The notes under the pieces were generated by a model. That model was given only the letters and a program-made list of their open reading frames with translations, was not told the DNA's origin and ran no database searches. A stretch of 64,000 nucleotides of DNA from Lactiplantibacillus songbeiensis. GTDB taxonomy: Bacteria > Bacillota > Bacilli > Lactobacillales > Lactobacillaceae. Location of the stretch: assembly GCF_005405125.1 (NCBI RefSeq), contig NZ_BJDL01000007.1, positions 89,345 through 153,344 of the forward strand, read 5' to 3'. The translations under genes and the position numbers were made by a program. This document shows positions 1 to 11,949 of the stretch, one piece after another; positions within the stretch are counted from its first letter, which is position 1; every line of letters begins with the position of its first letter.

Positions 1-64
1 AACGAAAGCCTTTTCATTTGTCGATATACTAATGTTGTTAATTGATATCGGAGGAGGGCTTCAG

Positions 65-1825
65 ATGAAAAAAGGATTTTTAAGTCTCGTTACGACGTTA
101 TCAGCTGCCATCTTACTCACGGCTTGTTCAGCCGGTAGCAAGACGCAAACGGTGGAAGGTACTGGGACGGGGAAACACGGTGATATCAAGGTGGCCGTGA
201 CGTTTAAGGGGAATAAGATTGAAAAAATCAAAGTTTTAAAGCAACAAGAAAATTCAGTCTTGTCCAAGCCAGTCTATAGCCAATTAAAAGATACCATTGT
301 CGCAAAGAATTCAACGGATGTTGATGTGATTAGTGGGTCCACGGCTACGAGTAAAGGGTATTTGGCCGCAATCAATGCCGCGGTTAAGAAAGCCGGCGTC
401 ACGTTGAAGTCCACTAAGCAGACCGCGACATCGGATGAACCAAAAGTGGGTAAGACCAATAACTTTGATGTTGTGGTAGTTGGTTCAGGCGGTGGCGGTT
501 TTAGTGCGGCGATTGAAGCCAAAGAAGCTGGTAAAAAAGTTGCCATTATTGAAAAAATGCCAACAGTTGGTGGGAACACGCTAATCTCTGGTGGTGAAAT
601 GAATGCACCGGGCAACTGGGTTCAAAAGAAACTCAAAATCAAAGGTGATTCCGTCAAAAGTTATTATCAAGATACGATGAAGGACGGCGACAACCTCGGT
701 GATCCGAAGATGGTGCATATTTTAGCGAATAATGCTCTGGGGTCAGCAAAGTGGTTGCGTGACGACATTCACGTTAACTTTATCAAAGATCAACTCTTCC
801 AATTTGGCGGCCATAGTTACAAACGGGCGTTGATTCCAGTTGGCCATACGGGTCAAGAACTCGTGACCAAGCTGGACAAGAAGGCCACGGCCTTGAAGAT
901 TCCAATCTATACCAATACAAAAGCCAAATCATTGATTAAGCAAAATGGTCGTATCGTGGGTGTTAAGGCACGTTATCAAGATAAAAAGAACGTCACGTTC
1001 AATGCGAAGAATGCCGTTATCTTAACGACTGGTGGCTTTGGCTCAAACGTGAAGATGCGGACGAAATATAACAAAGAATATGATAAGCGCTACAAATCAA
1101 CCGATACTGCTGGGACGCAAGGCGATGGGATCGTGATGGCGCAAAAGGTTGGCGCCAAATTGACGAATATGAAGTATATTCAGACGTATCCAATCGCTAA
1201 TCCGAAGACTGGGATGATCTCATTACTAGCTGATACGCGTTTTGATGGGGCCATCTTAGTTAATCAAGAAGGAAACCGTTTTGTTGAAGAATTAGAACGC
1301 CGCGATGTCATTTCTAAAGCTATCTTGAAGCAAACCGGTGGCTACACGTATCAGATTTGGAATGACAAGATCGATGGCATTTCGAAGACGAAAGCGGCTC
1401 ACAAAGCAGAATATAATGAACTAATCAAAGAAGGCTTGTTATACAAAGCTGATTCGATTGATGAATTGGCGAAAGATTTCAAGATTGATCCTACAACTTT
1501 GAAAGCGACGATTAAAAAGGTCAATCGCTATGCTAAGACCGGTAAGGATAAAGATTTCCATCATCGGGCCGGCCTAGTTTCCTTAGCTAAAGGCCCTTAC
1601 TACATTGAAAAGGCTGTACCATCTGTACATCATACGATGGGTGGACTGGTCATCAACGAAAAGACTGAGGTTTTGAATCAGCAAGGTAAAGCGATTCCTG
1701 GCTTATACGCTGCTGGTGAATTAACGGGTGTCATCCAGGGGTCGAACCGTTTGGGTGGTAATGCGATTGCCGATATTATTACGTTTGGCCGGATTGCAGG
1801 TCAAACGACTGGTAAACTGAAATAA
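65..1825 (+). CDS. FMN/FAD fumarate reductase-like flavoprotein, extracellular lipoprotein
   Basis: 586-residue flavoprotein of the flavocytochrome c/fumarate reductase family, probably passing electrons to fumarate or a similar enoate outside the membrane. The N-terminus is a lipoprotein signal with lipobox LLTAC (Cys21). An FMN-binding domain follows, with DVISGSTATS at 87-96; Thr93 would be the residue flavinylated by ApbE. The FAD-binding motif VVVVGSGGGG lies near residue 140. The stretch GNRFVEELERRD and the HHTMGGLV motif match the fumarate reductase active-site regions. The ATG at 65 was chosen over an earlier ATG at 32 because GGAGGAGG sits at 50-57 and the signal peptide begins there. 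It appears monocistronic, with a terminator after it. The family is known in flavin-based extracellular electron transfer; substrate is inferred, and urocanate or another acceptor is possible. Confidence 0.85.
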   Translation: MKKGFLSLVTTLSAAILLTACSAGSKTQTVEGTGTGKHGDIKVAVTFKGNKIEKIKVLKQQENSVLSKPVYSQLKDTIVAKNSTDVDVISGSTATSKGYLAAINAAVKKAGVTLKSTKQTATSDEPKVGKTNNFDVVVVGSGGGGFSAAIEAKEAGKKVAIIEKMPTVGGNTLISGGEMNAPGNWVQKKLKIKGDSVKSYYQDTMKDGDNLGDPKMVHILANNALGSAKWLRDDIHVNFIKDQLFQFGGHSYKRALIPVGHTGQELVTKLDKKATALKIPIYTNTKAKSLIKQNGRIVGVKARYQDKKNVTFNAKNAVILTTGGFGSNVKMRTKYNKEYDKRYKSTDTAGTQGDGIVMAQKVGAKLTNMKYIQTYPIANPKTGMISLLADTRFDGAILVNQEGNRFVEELERRDVISKAILKQTGGYTYQIWNDKIDGISKTKAAHKAEYNELIKEGLLYKADSIDELAKDFKIDPTTLKATIKKVNRYAKTGKDKDFHHRAGLVSLAKGPYYIEKAVPSVHHTMGGLVINEKTEVLNQQGKAIPGLYAAGELTGVIQGSNRLGGNAIADIITFGRIAGQTTGKLK

Positions 1826-1833
1826 GCAATAAT

Positions 1834-1870
1834 AAAACGGTGCCACGCGATCATGCTGGCATCGTTTTCA
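1834..1870 (+). terminator. Rho-independent terminator after the flavoprotein gene
   Basis: The arms AAAACGGTGCCA and TGGCATCGTTTT form an 11-12 bp stem (one G-T pair) followed by a T-rich stretch, 9 bases after the stop codon. Confidence 0.8.
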
Positions 1871-2006
1871 TTTGGACTAGCCAACCCATGACTAATTGCG
1901 CTAAAATAGATTGGAAAAGAATTCGGAACCTTTAACTTGTCGGGACCTTTAACACAGGTTGTAAGCTGATTTCATCTTCAAATTTTGAATGTTGGGAGTT
2001 TTTGAG

Positions 2007-2942
2007 ATGTTAGCAATTTTGATTGGTTTGACGATTGGGGTTGGCTTGCCCATTCAGACAAGTATTAATTCACGATTACGCGACTCGGTTGGGTCACCTT
2101 TTGTGGCTTCAGGAGCTTCTTTTACGGTGGGGACGCTGTTTTTAGCCGTCATGACGTTACTGCTAGAACATAGCCTGTTGTTTTCACCCCAGTTATTCAG
2201 CTCACAGCCGGTTTGGATTTGGCTAGGCGGGTTCTTTGGGGTGATCTACTTAACTGGAAATATTCTACTGTTTCCAAAACTGGGCAGTGTTCAAACGGTG
2301 ATTATGCCGGTGCTCGGTCAAATCCTGATGGGCTTGTTAGTCGATGACTTTGGCTGGTTCGGGTCGCAACGCAATCCATTAACCTGGGTGCGAGGACTCG
2401 GCGCATTATTAGTCTTAGTGGGCGTGATTTGTACGGTCGCGTTGAGTACGTGGCTAGCTAATCATCATGCCAATGCTGAGGCCCCCGCTACCGCGGGCTT
2501 GTGGTTCTGGCGGCTGGCGGGAGTCTTTACTGGGATGCTTAGTGCAACGCAAACGGCGATTAATGGGCATCTGGGAACCGTGTTGCATTCGTCATTAAAA
2601 GCCGCGTTGGTGTCATTTTTCGTTGGGATGGTCGCTTTAATGCTAATCATTTTATTATCACGGACTAAGTTGCAAGTGACCACACCAACTGGTCAACATA
2701 ATCCCTGGTGGATGTGGACTGGCGGGCTACTTGGTGCGCTGTACGTGTTAGGCAATGTGGTGTTAGTGCCATTAGTGGGGACCGGCTTAGCTGTGGTGAT
2801 CGTGCTGGTTGGTCTGATGGCTGGCAGCTTGTTAATTGATCAGTTCGGTTGGTTAGGTGCCAAACGTCATCCAATGACATTGGTTCAGGTGGTTGGGTTG
2901 ATGATTATGATTGCTGGGGTCGCGTTGATTCGGCTCTTCTAA
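2007..2942 (+). CDS. DMT-superfamily transporter, YdcZ (DUF606) type
   Basis: 311-residue integral membrane protein made of two similar halves. Each half contains a G-LGAxYxxGNxxL-like stretch followed by a D-FGWxGxxRxPxT motif (DDFGWFGSQRNPLT in the first half, DQFGWLGAKRHPMT in the second), as in duplicated YdcZ transporters. About ten membrane segments are evident. Start 2007 has GGGAG at 1994-1998, whereas the earlier ATG at 1989 has no ribosome site. The gene stands alone between two terminators. The substrate cannot be told from the sequence. Confidence 0.8.
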   Translation: MLAILIGLTIGVGLPIQTSINSRLRDSVGSPFVASGASFTVGTLFLAVMTLLLEHSLLFSPQLFSSQPVWIWLGGFFGVIYLTGNILLFPKLGSVQTVIMPVLGQILMGLLVDDFGWFGSQRNPLTWVRGLGALLVLVGVICTVALSTWLANHHANAEAPATAGLWFWRLAGVFTGMLSATQTAINGHLGTVLHSSLKAALVSFFVGMVALMLIILLSRTKLQVTTPTGQHNPWWMWTGGLLGALYVLGNVVLVPLVGTGLAVVIVLVGLMAGSLLIDQFGWLGAKRHPMTLVQVVGLMIMIAGVALIRLF

Positions 2943-2955
2943 GAGAAAGTCAATG

Positions 2956-2984
2956 GTCGTTACTTAAGGGTAGCGGCTTTTTTT
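2956..2984 (+). terminator. Terminator after the YdcZ-type gene
   Basis: GTCGTTAC and GTAGCGGC pair (with G-T pairs) around a short loop and are followed by seven T. Confidence 0.75.
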
Positions 2985-3031
2985 GATCACAAAATAGTGA
3001 CCTTTCAACAAGATTAGACTAATTAAAGCTA

Positions 3032-3043
3032 ATTTAGCTAAAT
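3032..3043 (+). promoter_or_regulatory. Palindrome upstream of the ROK/GH1 operon, possible operator
   Basis: ATTTAGCTAAAT is a perfect 12-bp palindrome about 58 bases before the ROK kinase start, with a CATAAT-like -10 at 3063-3068 downstream of it. An operator role is inference; no regulator gene is adjacent. Confidence 0.35.
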
Positions 3044-3100
3044 CACGTCACGTTAATCACGCATAATAAAACTTGTAATCAAGCAAATGAGGTGAACCAA

Positions 3101-5423
<2,323 letters not shown>

Positions 5424-5437
5424 GGGTGGTGACGCAG

Positions 5438-6586
5438 ATGCAAAGACGTTTAACGGCGTCATTACTAGCCATTTCATTGTTACCAATGACAACGGGAGTG
5501 GTCGCAAGTGCAACGCCTCAAGTTGCTAAAGCCTTTCCTGCCGCTAATACGACCACTCTTAACCTAGTTGTGACGATGCCGTCGTTTGCGATGGTGGTGT
5601 TGGTGATTGTCAGCGGGGGACTCGTGCGTCACTGGGGCTCTAAACGATTGGTCTTAAGTGGTCTAGGGCTCGTGGCAATGGCGTCATTACTGGCAGCTCT
5701 TGCTCCAAATCTCGGGTGGCTATTAGTAGCTCGCCTGTTATTAGGTGTTGGCCTGGGTCTGTATAATGCCCTAGCGGTTAGTCTAATTAGTCGGTTGTTT
5801 CAGGGGGCAACCCGACAACGGTTGTTAGGTTATCAAAATGCAGTGCAAGGTCTGGGCGCACTGGTAGGCGCTTTGGCGGTAGCAGGCTTGTTAATATTGA
5901 GTTGGCGGGCGGCGTTTTTGATTTATTTAGTGAGTGTGCCGATTCTATTGGCTTATGCACGCAATGTTCCGGAAGTGCGTTTTACGACGAGACAGTGGGC
6001 CGTTACCCCGATAACGGCACGACAATGGCGCCAGATTGGCTATTATACGGGGTTACTCTTTTTATTAATGACTTTTTACATGTTAGCCAACTTAAAATTA
6101 CCCGCTTTATTTGTGCAACGGCATTTAGGGTCAGCTAGTTCCGGCGCCCTATTATTAGCCGTGATGGCGGGCGGGACGGTGCTAGCAGGGATCAGTTACC
6201 AATCGTTAAAGCGGCGGTGGTCAGCGGGCGTTCTAGCGGTGAGCTGTGCATTAATGCTGACAGGTTACGGGTGTTTGGCACTGCCACAGCGCTGGGGGTT
6301 ACTTATTAGTGCGATAGTAGTCGGTGTCAGTTTTGGTTGGTTTGTGCCCGAAATCTTTGGTGCGGTGACGAAAATTGTCGATCAAACCCAGGCCAATTTG
6401 GTAACCACCATCTTGATGACGAGTTCTAATCTGGCTAATTTTACGGCCTCATTCGCCCTATTATTATTGGCGCCAACGGGTCATTTGAATCAACTTATCT
6501 GGCATAGTGGGTTCATCATCGTAGGACTTGGTATCCTAGAGTTAGGTCATTGGTGGCATGGGCGCACGCGATTAGTGACTGATTAA
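5438..6586 (+). CDS. MFS transporter of the beta-glucoside operon
   Basis: 382-residue, about 12-segment major facilitator. The loop after segment 2 reads GGLVRHWGSKRLVLSG, a variant of the MFS motif A (G-x-L-x-D-R-x-G-R-K). Start 5438 lies 12 bases after the GH1 stop with AAGGGTGGTGA in front, so it is the third gene of the ROK-GH1-MFS operon and may import the beta-glucoside. It also resembles drug-efflux MFS proteins, so direction and substrate are uncertain. The operon ends at a strong terminator at 6586. Confidence 0.75.
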   Translation: MQRRLTASLLAISLLPMTTGVVASATPQVAKAFPAANTTTLNLVVTMPSFAMVVLVIVSGGLVRHWGSKRLVLSGLGLVAMASLLAALAPNLGWLLVARLLLGVGLGLYNALAVSLISRLFQGATRQRLLGYQNAVQGLGALVGALAVAGLLILSWRAAFLIYLVSVPILLAYARNVPEVRFTTRQWAVTPITARQWRQIGYYTGLLFLLMTFYMLANLKLPALFVQRHLGSASSGALLLAVMAGGTVLAGISYQSLKRRWSAGVLAVSCALMLTGYGCLALPQRWGLLISAIVVGVSFGWFVPEIFGAVTKIVDQTQANLVTTILMTSSNLANFTASFALLLLAPTGHLNQLIWHSGFIIVGLGILELGHWWHGRTRLVTD

Positions 6587-6625
6587 AAAAGTTGCGACTG
6601 ATTTTATTCAGGCGCAACTTTTTTT
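6586..6625 (+). terminator. Terminator between the MFS gene and the convergent AraC gene
   Basis: AAAAAGTTGCG pairs with CGCAACTTTTTTT around a 16-base loop. The A-rich and T-rich flanks mean it can act for both convergent genes. Confidence 0.85.
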
Positions 6626-6643
6626 GTGGTGTCATGTTTTGGA

Positions 6644-7771
6644 TTACAAAATTTGTTGTTGTTGGCGAAACTTTGATGGTGTGACGCCGAGTTGTTTTTT
6701 GAAGGCACGCGTCAATTCACCTTGATTGGCAAAACCAAGCGTATCTGACAAATCACCGATTGATTGATCAGTAAAGACTAACTGTAAGCGGGCGTATTGA
6801 ATCTTTTGCGTAATAATGAATTGCATAATTGGACTACCAGTGGTCTGTTTGAATAAATGCATCAAATACGACTCACTCGTGTGTACGTGAGCGGCGACTT
6901 CAGCGACAGTTTTAATCGTTTGAACGTTGTCATAGATATATTCTTGCGCCAAGTAAATAATGGATGGAATATTTTGGCGTTTGATTCGAGCCACGTTCTT
7001 TAGGAATAGTTCGCCGATTGCGCGAGTGTACTCATAGACGTTGGTAATGGTCGTTTGATGTTCAGCTGTCTGAATACACTGATCGCTTAAAGCATAAGCG
7101 CCTTCAGCAAACATGCCACCACGAATGGCCGCCCGGGTGAAGAGGGTCGTTGCGGCAATCGTGATATTTTTCTTGCTACGTAAATCATAATTGGCTAACT
7201 TGCCAAAGTTACCAGCGGCCATAAATGGCACGTAATATTGATTGAATTCTGTTAAATTACCGTGTTCAACACCGAGCAGCATTTGTTGTTCAGCCAAATA
7301 GCCCTGGTAATAGGCATGGCGATCGGCATCGCCATCCGTAATGCGTGGCGTTCGGGTCGGATTGGTCAGTTCATGGTCAACTTGATTGAGTTGCGCCGCT
7401 GAAAACTGTGGCCAGCGTTGGGTCAGCATAAAGTAGAGTAAGCGGAGTTGTTCTTTGAATTGACTCACACCAGTCAGCGGCATCTGATCTGAATAATTGG
7501 TGCTGCCTTGAACGGAAGCGTTATTGCTCCAAACGACGACTCGTTGCTCAGCGAGCGGGAATAGGCCGATTAACCCTAATGTTGGTGTAAAAAACAAGTT
7601 TACTTCAGTTGGTAGCTGTTGTGGTAACTTGGCCAGCCAGCCCTGTGGTATTGCGGGGGTCATTGGTCCAGTGAACGCTTGAACTAATTGCATGTTTGCC
7701 GTAAATAAGTAGGTTGGTAATCCGGTTGCCGTATGAAAACTAGCGAGAATTTTAGTCGGTTCTTCAGTCAT
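6644..7771 (-). CDS. AraC-family transcriptional regulator of the rhamnosidase operon
   Basis: 375-residue regulator. The C-terminal ~100 residues carry two helix-turn-helix units of the AraC type: one around TVAEVAAHVHTSESYLMHLF and one around IGDLSDTLGFANQGELTRAF, ending in GVTPSKFRQ. The N-terminal ~260 residues are a poorly conserved sensor region seen in lactobacillar AraC proteins. It is transcribed divergently from the rhamnosidase gene over a 148-base AT-rich gap, so it probably controls that operon in response to rhamnose or a rhamnoside. The start has AAAGGTGATGGC before ATG. Confidence 0.85.
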   Translation of the reverse strand: MTEEPTKILASFHTATGLPTYLFTANMQLVQAFTGPMTPAIPQGWLAKLPQQLPTEVNLFFTPTLGLIGLFPLAEQRVVVWSNNASVQGSTNYSDQMPLTGVSQFKEQLRLLYFMLTQRWPQFSAAQLNQVDHELTNPTRTPRITDGDADRHAYYQGYLAEQQMLLGVEHGNLTEFNQYYVPFMAAGNFGKLANYDLRSKKNITIAATTLFTRAAIRGGMFAEGAYALSDQCIQTAEHQTTITNVYEYTRAIGELFLKNVARIKRQNIPSIIYLAQEYIYDNVQTIKTVAEVAAHVHTSESYLMHLFKQTTGSPIMQFIITQKIQYARLQLVFTDQSIGDLSDTLGFANQGELTRAFKKQLGVTPSKFRQQQQIL

Positions 7772-7850
7772 GCCATCACCTTTTATCTAAAATTTATAAA
7801 AAATAACTGAATTAGTTAAAATAATTATTTAAATTATAGCATAATCAGTC

Positions 7851-7865
7851 TTGTAAGCGATTGCT
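7851..7865 (+). promoter_or_regulatory. cre site (CcpA operator) of the rhamnosidase operon
   Basis: TTGTAAGCGATTGCT matches the cre consensus WTGNAANCGNWNNCW at every position. It lies just downstream of a CATAAT-like -10 (7840-7845) and about 55 bases before the rhamnosidase start, a position expected to give glucose repression. Confidence 0.7.
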
Positions 7866-7919
7866 GGAACCGATTTCATTTTAAGGTAATCCGCAATTGA
7901 GTTAATGAGGTGAAATTAG

Positions 7920-10745
7920 ATGAAAATTAATCAAATTAAAATTAATCATATCACCACGCCGTTGGGCTTTCAGATGCCAACTTTGGTGATTACCGCGTTT
8001 GTGAGTGGAACGACTTACCCACAATTGCAGCGCAAACTTGAAATTAAGGCCGGATCAACTGTGGTCTATCAAACAGATTGGCAGGCGGCCCCAGATTTAA
8101 CGTTCAACGTCACTGATTTAGCGTTAAGTCCGCGAACTCGTTATACAGTAACGGTTTATTTACAAACAGTTGATCAATCGGCGGCTTGGCAACACACGAC
8201 TTGGTTTGAGACTGGACTTTTGGATCAACCATTACAAGGCCAGTGGATTGGTACAAGTCGGACAGATTTGCATGGTATCCAACTTAGTAAAGTCTTCAGC
8301 ATACCGCAAGCGGTGCAGCAAGGGCGGCTTTATATTACCGGTCTAGGATTGTATGAAGCTTACTTGGATGGTCACAAGATTGGTCAAGAAGTCTTAGCAC
8401 CAGGTTTTACAAACTATAACTATTATGTTCAAGTTGCGACTTATGAGTTAACGGATTTGTTACAGACGGCAGGTCAGCACACGCTAACGATTCGGCTAGC
8501 AGATGGCTGGTATCGCGGTAAATTAGGCTTGAGTGAGCATGGTGGTAAAGCGGCAGTTTACGGTAATACATTGATGACAAATGCTGAACTGCATTACCAG
8601 GATGCGAGTGGCGTGGATCACCAGTTGGTCACCGATACGAGTTGGCAAGCGCAGTTGTCACCAATCACACATGCCGGTATTTATTACGGTGAAGATTTCG
8701 ATGCCACCCAACCGGCGACGGTTGTGCCGACGGTCAGTTTTCCGCAACCTAGTAAATATGTGGTGGATCGATTGAGTTTACCGATTACGGCACATGAACA
8801 ATTGCCAGTTAAAGATGTGATTCATACGCAGCGTGGTGAAACGGTGCTTGATTTCGGTCAGAACTTTGCTGGTTGGGTCAGCTTTAAGAATCATCTACCT
8901 AAAGGTGCCAAGGTCAGCTTAGAGTTTGGCGAAATCATGCAACATGGTGAGTTCTATCGCGATAATCTACGGTCGGCTCGTGCCAGCTTTACTTATGTGA
9001 GTGATGGGTTAGGCCAAACGGTGCAGCCACACTTTACGTACTTTGGCTTTCGCTATGTGCGATTGGTTGATTTTCCGGCCATTGATCCGGCTGATTTTAC
9101 TGGAGTTGCCTTATATTCGGATATGCCGGTGACCGGCCAGATTGAGACCGACCAACCCTTAGTGAATCAGTTGTTCAGTAATGTGTTGTGGGGTCAAAAG
9201 AGTAATTTTATGGATGTCCCAACGGATTGCCCACAACGTGATGAACGGCTAGGCTGGACCGGGGATGCTGCAATTTTTGCGAAGACGGCTAGTTACAATA
9301 TGGATACCTATCAATTCTTTACAAAGTATAGCTTTGACATGGCGGTCGAACAAAGCTTACACCAAGGTAAGTTAACCTTGTATGCGCCTGCTGTTGATCA
9401 GCCAGATGGTGGTAAAGCCGTTTGGAGCGATGCGGCTACCATTATTCCTTGGACGATGTATCAACGAACCGGCGATGCCACGATTTTAACGCGGAGTTTT
9501 GGTGCGATGGTGTCTTGGGTCGACTGGATTCATGAACGAGCTCAGCAACATGGGCAAGCCTACTTATGGTTGGATGATGATCAATTAGGCGATTGGTTGG
9601 CTTTAGATACCGAAGATATTATGCATTTAAAGGGTCGAACACCAGATGATTTGATTGCGAGTGCCTACTATTATTATTCAGCTAAGATTGTAGCGCAAGC
9701 TGCGGCCGTCTTAGGCAAACAGTCAGAGACAGCCTATTATCATCAATTAGCGGTTCATATTAAGCAGGCTTTTTTAGCTGAATTCTTTACCGCTTCTGGT
9801 CGGTTGATTACCCAGACGCAAACTGGATTGGCGCTATGCTTGGGCTTTGATTTAGTGCCAACTGGTCAACGGTCACGCTTGACACAGCAGTTGGTAGCCG
9901 CAGTTGAACGGCAACAAAATCATTTGACGACGGGCTTTGTAGGCACACCAGCCTTGTTACCAGCCTTATCAAACAACGGTGAACACGCCTTAGCAGTCGA
10001 TCTTTTCTTAAATCGTGGCTTTCCTGGTTGGCTGTATGAAGTTGACCATGGTGCGACCACTATCTGGGAACGTTGGGATTCCGTACAAGCTGATGGCACG
10101 ATTAATGCCAATGGAATGAACTCGTTGAACCATTATTCAGCGGGAGCCGTTATGCAGTGGGCGTATGAAGCTTTAGTCGGTATTCAAAGCGATGCGACTA
10201 AGACCGTTACGATTCATCCAGGAATCACACCACGTTTTCGCCATGTCAGTGGTCAAACGTTGTTGGCAACCGGGATGGTTAAAGTGGCTTGGCAAATCCT
10301 AGATTTAGCTGGGACCCAAGTACAGGTTAACTTAACGGTGCCTTATGGGATGACAGCTAAGCTAGATTTGCCGCGAGCCAAAGAATGGACGAGTGGTGAT
10401 CAGACATATTCAAACGGCCAGACTTTACCAGCGGGTGACTATGTCATCACGTATCAACCGACGACACCATTCTTAAATCAATTTAGCGTGCATACGCAGT
10501 TATTTAAGTATAATCAACAGCCAGCTTTAACGAAAAAGCTCAGTACGGTTGTGCCATTCTGGGGCTTTCTCAGTATGCCGGGGAATATGGCGCACTTTGA
10601 ACAATATTCGTTATTACAACTGAGCGCTGAAATGCGGGGAATTGGTTTTACCCCGTTTACAACGGCTGATATTGACCAAATTAATCAGATTTTTAAGGAC
10701 GCTGCTTTAGCGCAGGTCCAAGAGGAGGAAACCTATCATGCGTAA
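7920..10745 (+). CDS. Alpha-L-rhamnosidase, GH78
   Basis: 941-residue cytoplasmic-type enzyme (no signal peptide) removing terminal alpha-L-rhamnose from plant glycosides such as flavonoid rutinosides. Domain order follows bacterial GH78: N-terminal Ig-like region, beta-sandwich carbohydrate modules (WYRGKLGL and YYGEDFDA regions), then the (alpha/alpha)6 catalytic domain with DVPTDCPQRDERLGWTGDA, which contains the conserved acidic residues, and WLDDDQLGDWLALDTED, then a C-terminal beta domain ending near PAGDYVITY. About 90 residues follow that do not look like the core family. GAGGTGA precedes the ATG. The next gene overlaps by 8 bases, so it heads a rhamnosidase-MFS-esterase operon. Confidence 0.9.
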   Translation: MKINQIKINHITTPLGFQMPTLVITAFVSGTTYPQLQRKLEIKAGSTVVYQTDWQAAPDLTFNVTDLALSPRTRYTVTVYLQTVDQSAAWQHTTWFETGLLDQPLQGQWIGTSRTDLHGIQLSKVFSIPQAVQQGRLYITGLGLYEAYLDGHKIGQEVLAPGFTNYNYYVQVATYELTDLLQTAGQHTLTIRLADGWYRGKLGLSEHGGKAAVYGNTLMTNAELHYQDASGVDHQLVTDTSWQAQLSPITHAGIYYGEDFDATQPATVVPTVSFPQPSKYVVDRLSLPITAHEQLPVKDVIHTQRGETVLDFGQNFAGWVSFKNHLPKGAKVSLEFGEIMQHGEFYRDNLRSARASFTYVSDGLGQTVQPHFTYFGFRYVRLVDFPAIDPADFTGVALYSDMPVTGQIETDQPLVNQLFSNVLWGQKSNFMDVPTDCPQRDERLGWTGDAAIFAKTASYNMDTYQFFTKYSFDMAVEQSLHQGKLTLYAPAVDQPDGGKAVWSDAATIIPWTMYQRTGDATILTRSFGAMVSWVDWIHERAQQHGQAYLWLDDDQLGDWLALDTEDIMHLKGRTPDDLIASAYYYYSAKIVAQAAAVLGKQSETAYYHQLAVHIKQAFLAEFFTASGRLITQTQTGLALCLGFDLVPTGQRSRLTQQLVAAVERQQNHLTTGFVGTPALLPALSNNGEHALAVDLFLNRGFPGWLYEVDHGATTIWERWDSVQADGTINANGMNSLNHYSAGAVMQWAYEALVGIQSDATKTVTIHPGITPRFRHVSGQTLLATGMVKVAWQILDLAGTQVQVNLTVPYGMTAKLDLPRAKEWTSGDQTYSNGQTLPAGDYVITYQPTTPFLNQFSVHTQLFKYNQQPALTKKLSTVVPFWGFLSMPGNMAHFEQYSLLQLSAEMRGIGFTPFTTADIDQINQIFKDAALAQVQEEETYHA

Positions 10746-11949
10746 ACTATTCATGCGATTATCATTATTATTACTTTCGATCTTTACAGTCAGTGCCGGT
10801 GCTACTGCCGCTACGATTCCAATGATGTTGCGAAGCTTTCCGAATATTAACCCAACACTAATTGAATTATTGATGACAGTACCGTCATTAGGCATTATTA
10901 TTTTCACCCCGTTAAGCAACTTCTTTGCCGATCGTTTCGGGGTTAAAAATACCATTTTAACGGGTTTGGTGGTTATCTTGATTTCTGGGATTACGCCAGC
11001 TTTAACGTTGAACTTTGGGCTGATTTTTGCTTCCCGGATTGGTATCGGGATTGGGACAGGACTTTTAGCTTCATTTGCCCAATCATTGATTATTCAATTA
11101 TTTGATGGCGACGATCAACAACACATGATGGGCTTATCCAGTGTTTTCCAAGGGCTCGGCATGTTTATTGTGACTTATGCAGCAGGGGTCTTAATGAACT
11201 TCAATTGGCAAACGGCTTATTGGGTCTATGTAATTGCGTTACCAATGGCGTTGTTAGTGGCATTCTTTATTCCTAAAGATGTGGGGCAAGTGAACGCTGG
11301 GACGACCACGGTTAATGCGGCTGATAGCAAGCATGTTGATGGCAAAGTCTGGATTCTAGCGTTATTCGCTTTCTTGTTCAATGTCACCTTTGCGTTTATT
11401 ACGATTAAGTTTGCGACTTTAGTCGTTTCACGGCATTATGGGACCGTGATGGATGCTAGTACGTTACTTGGGATGATGTCCTTTGCCATGGCTGCAGGTG
11501 GCTTCCTCTTCATGACGATTCAAAAGCATTGGAAGGCTTATTCAATGGCGATTGCTTTAGGTTTTGCCACGTTAGCGTTCTTAATCTTAACGATTTCACA
11601 TTCATTGATTTTAAGTGGCGTAGGGGTCATTTTCGTCGGGATTGCAGTTGCTGTCTTTATGGCTTCGATGGTCACATCAGTAGGATACTTGACATCTGGT
11701 CAACAAGTGCCATTTTCAACGTCAGTCGCGATTACTTTTGCAAACGTTGGGACTTTAGTTTCACCCTATGTGGCGCAAATGATCAGTCAAATTGCTGGTA
11801 ATACCGCACCTGGGTTTACGTTCTTAATTGGGACGTTTATCTTTGCAATCCTCTTCATCTTAGCAATCTTGGCTGGCTTGAACTATGGTAAGTTAGCTTA
11901 TGGTGTTGGTAAGACGGCGGTGAAATCAACGATTGGAGATGCTAAATAA
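10738..11949 (+). CDS. MFS transporter of the rhamnosidase operon
   Basis: 403-residue, about 12-segment major facilitator with a motif-A-like loop at NFFADRFGVKNTI. The start overlaps the rhamnosidase stop by 8 bases and has GAGGAGGAA in front, so the two are translationally coupled. L. plantarum rhamnosidase loci also pair GH78 genes with MFS genes, so uptake of rhamnosides is the likely role; substrate and direction are inferred. Confidence 0.8.
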   Translation: MRKLFMRLSLLLLSIFTVSAGATAATIPMMLRSFPNINPTLIELLMTVPSLGIIIFTPLSNFFADRFGVKNTILTGLVVILISGITPALTLNFGLIFASRIGIGIGTGLLASFAQSLIIQLFDGDDQQHMMGLSSVFQGLGMFIVTYAAGVLMNFNWQTAYWVYVIALPMALLVAFFIPKDVGQVNAGTTTVNAADSKHVDGKVWILALFAFLFNVTFAFITIKFATLVVSRHYGTVMDASTLLGMMSFAMAAGGFLFMTIQKHWKAYSMAIALGFATLAFLILTISHSLILSGVGVIFVGIAVAVFMASMVTSVGYLTSGQQVPFSTSVAITFANVGTLVSPYVAQMISQIAGNTAPGFTFLIGTFIFAILFILAILAGLNYGKLAYGVGKTAVKSTIGDAK

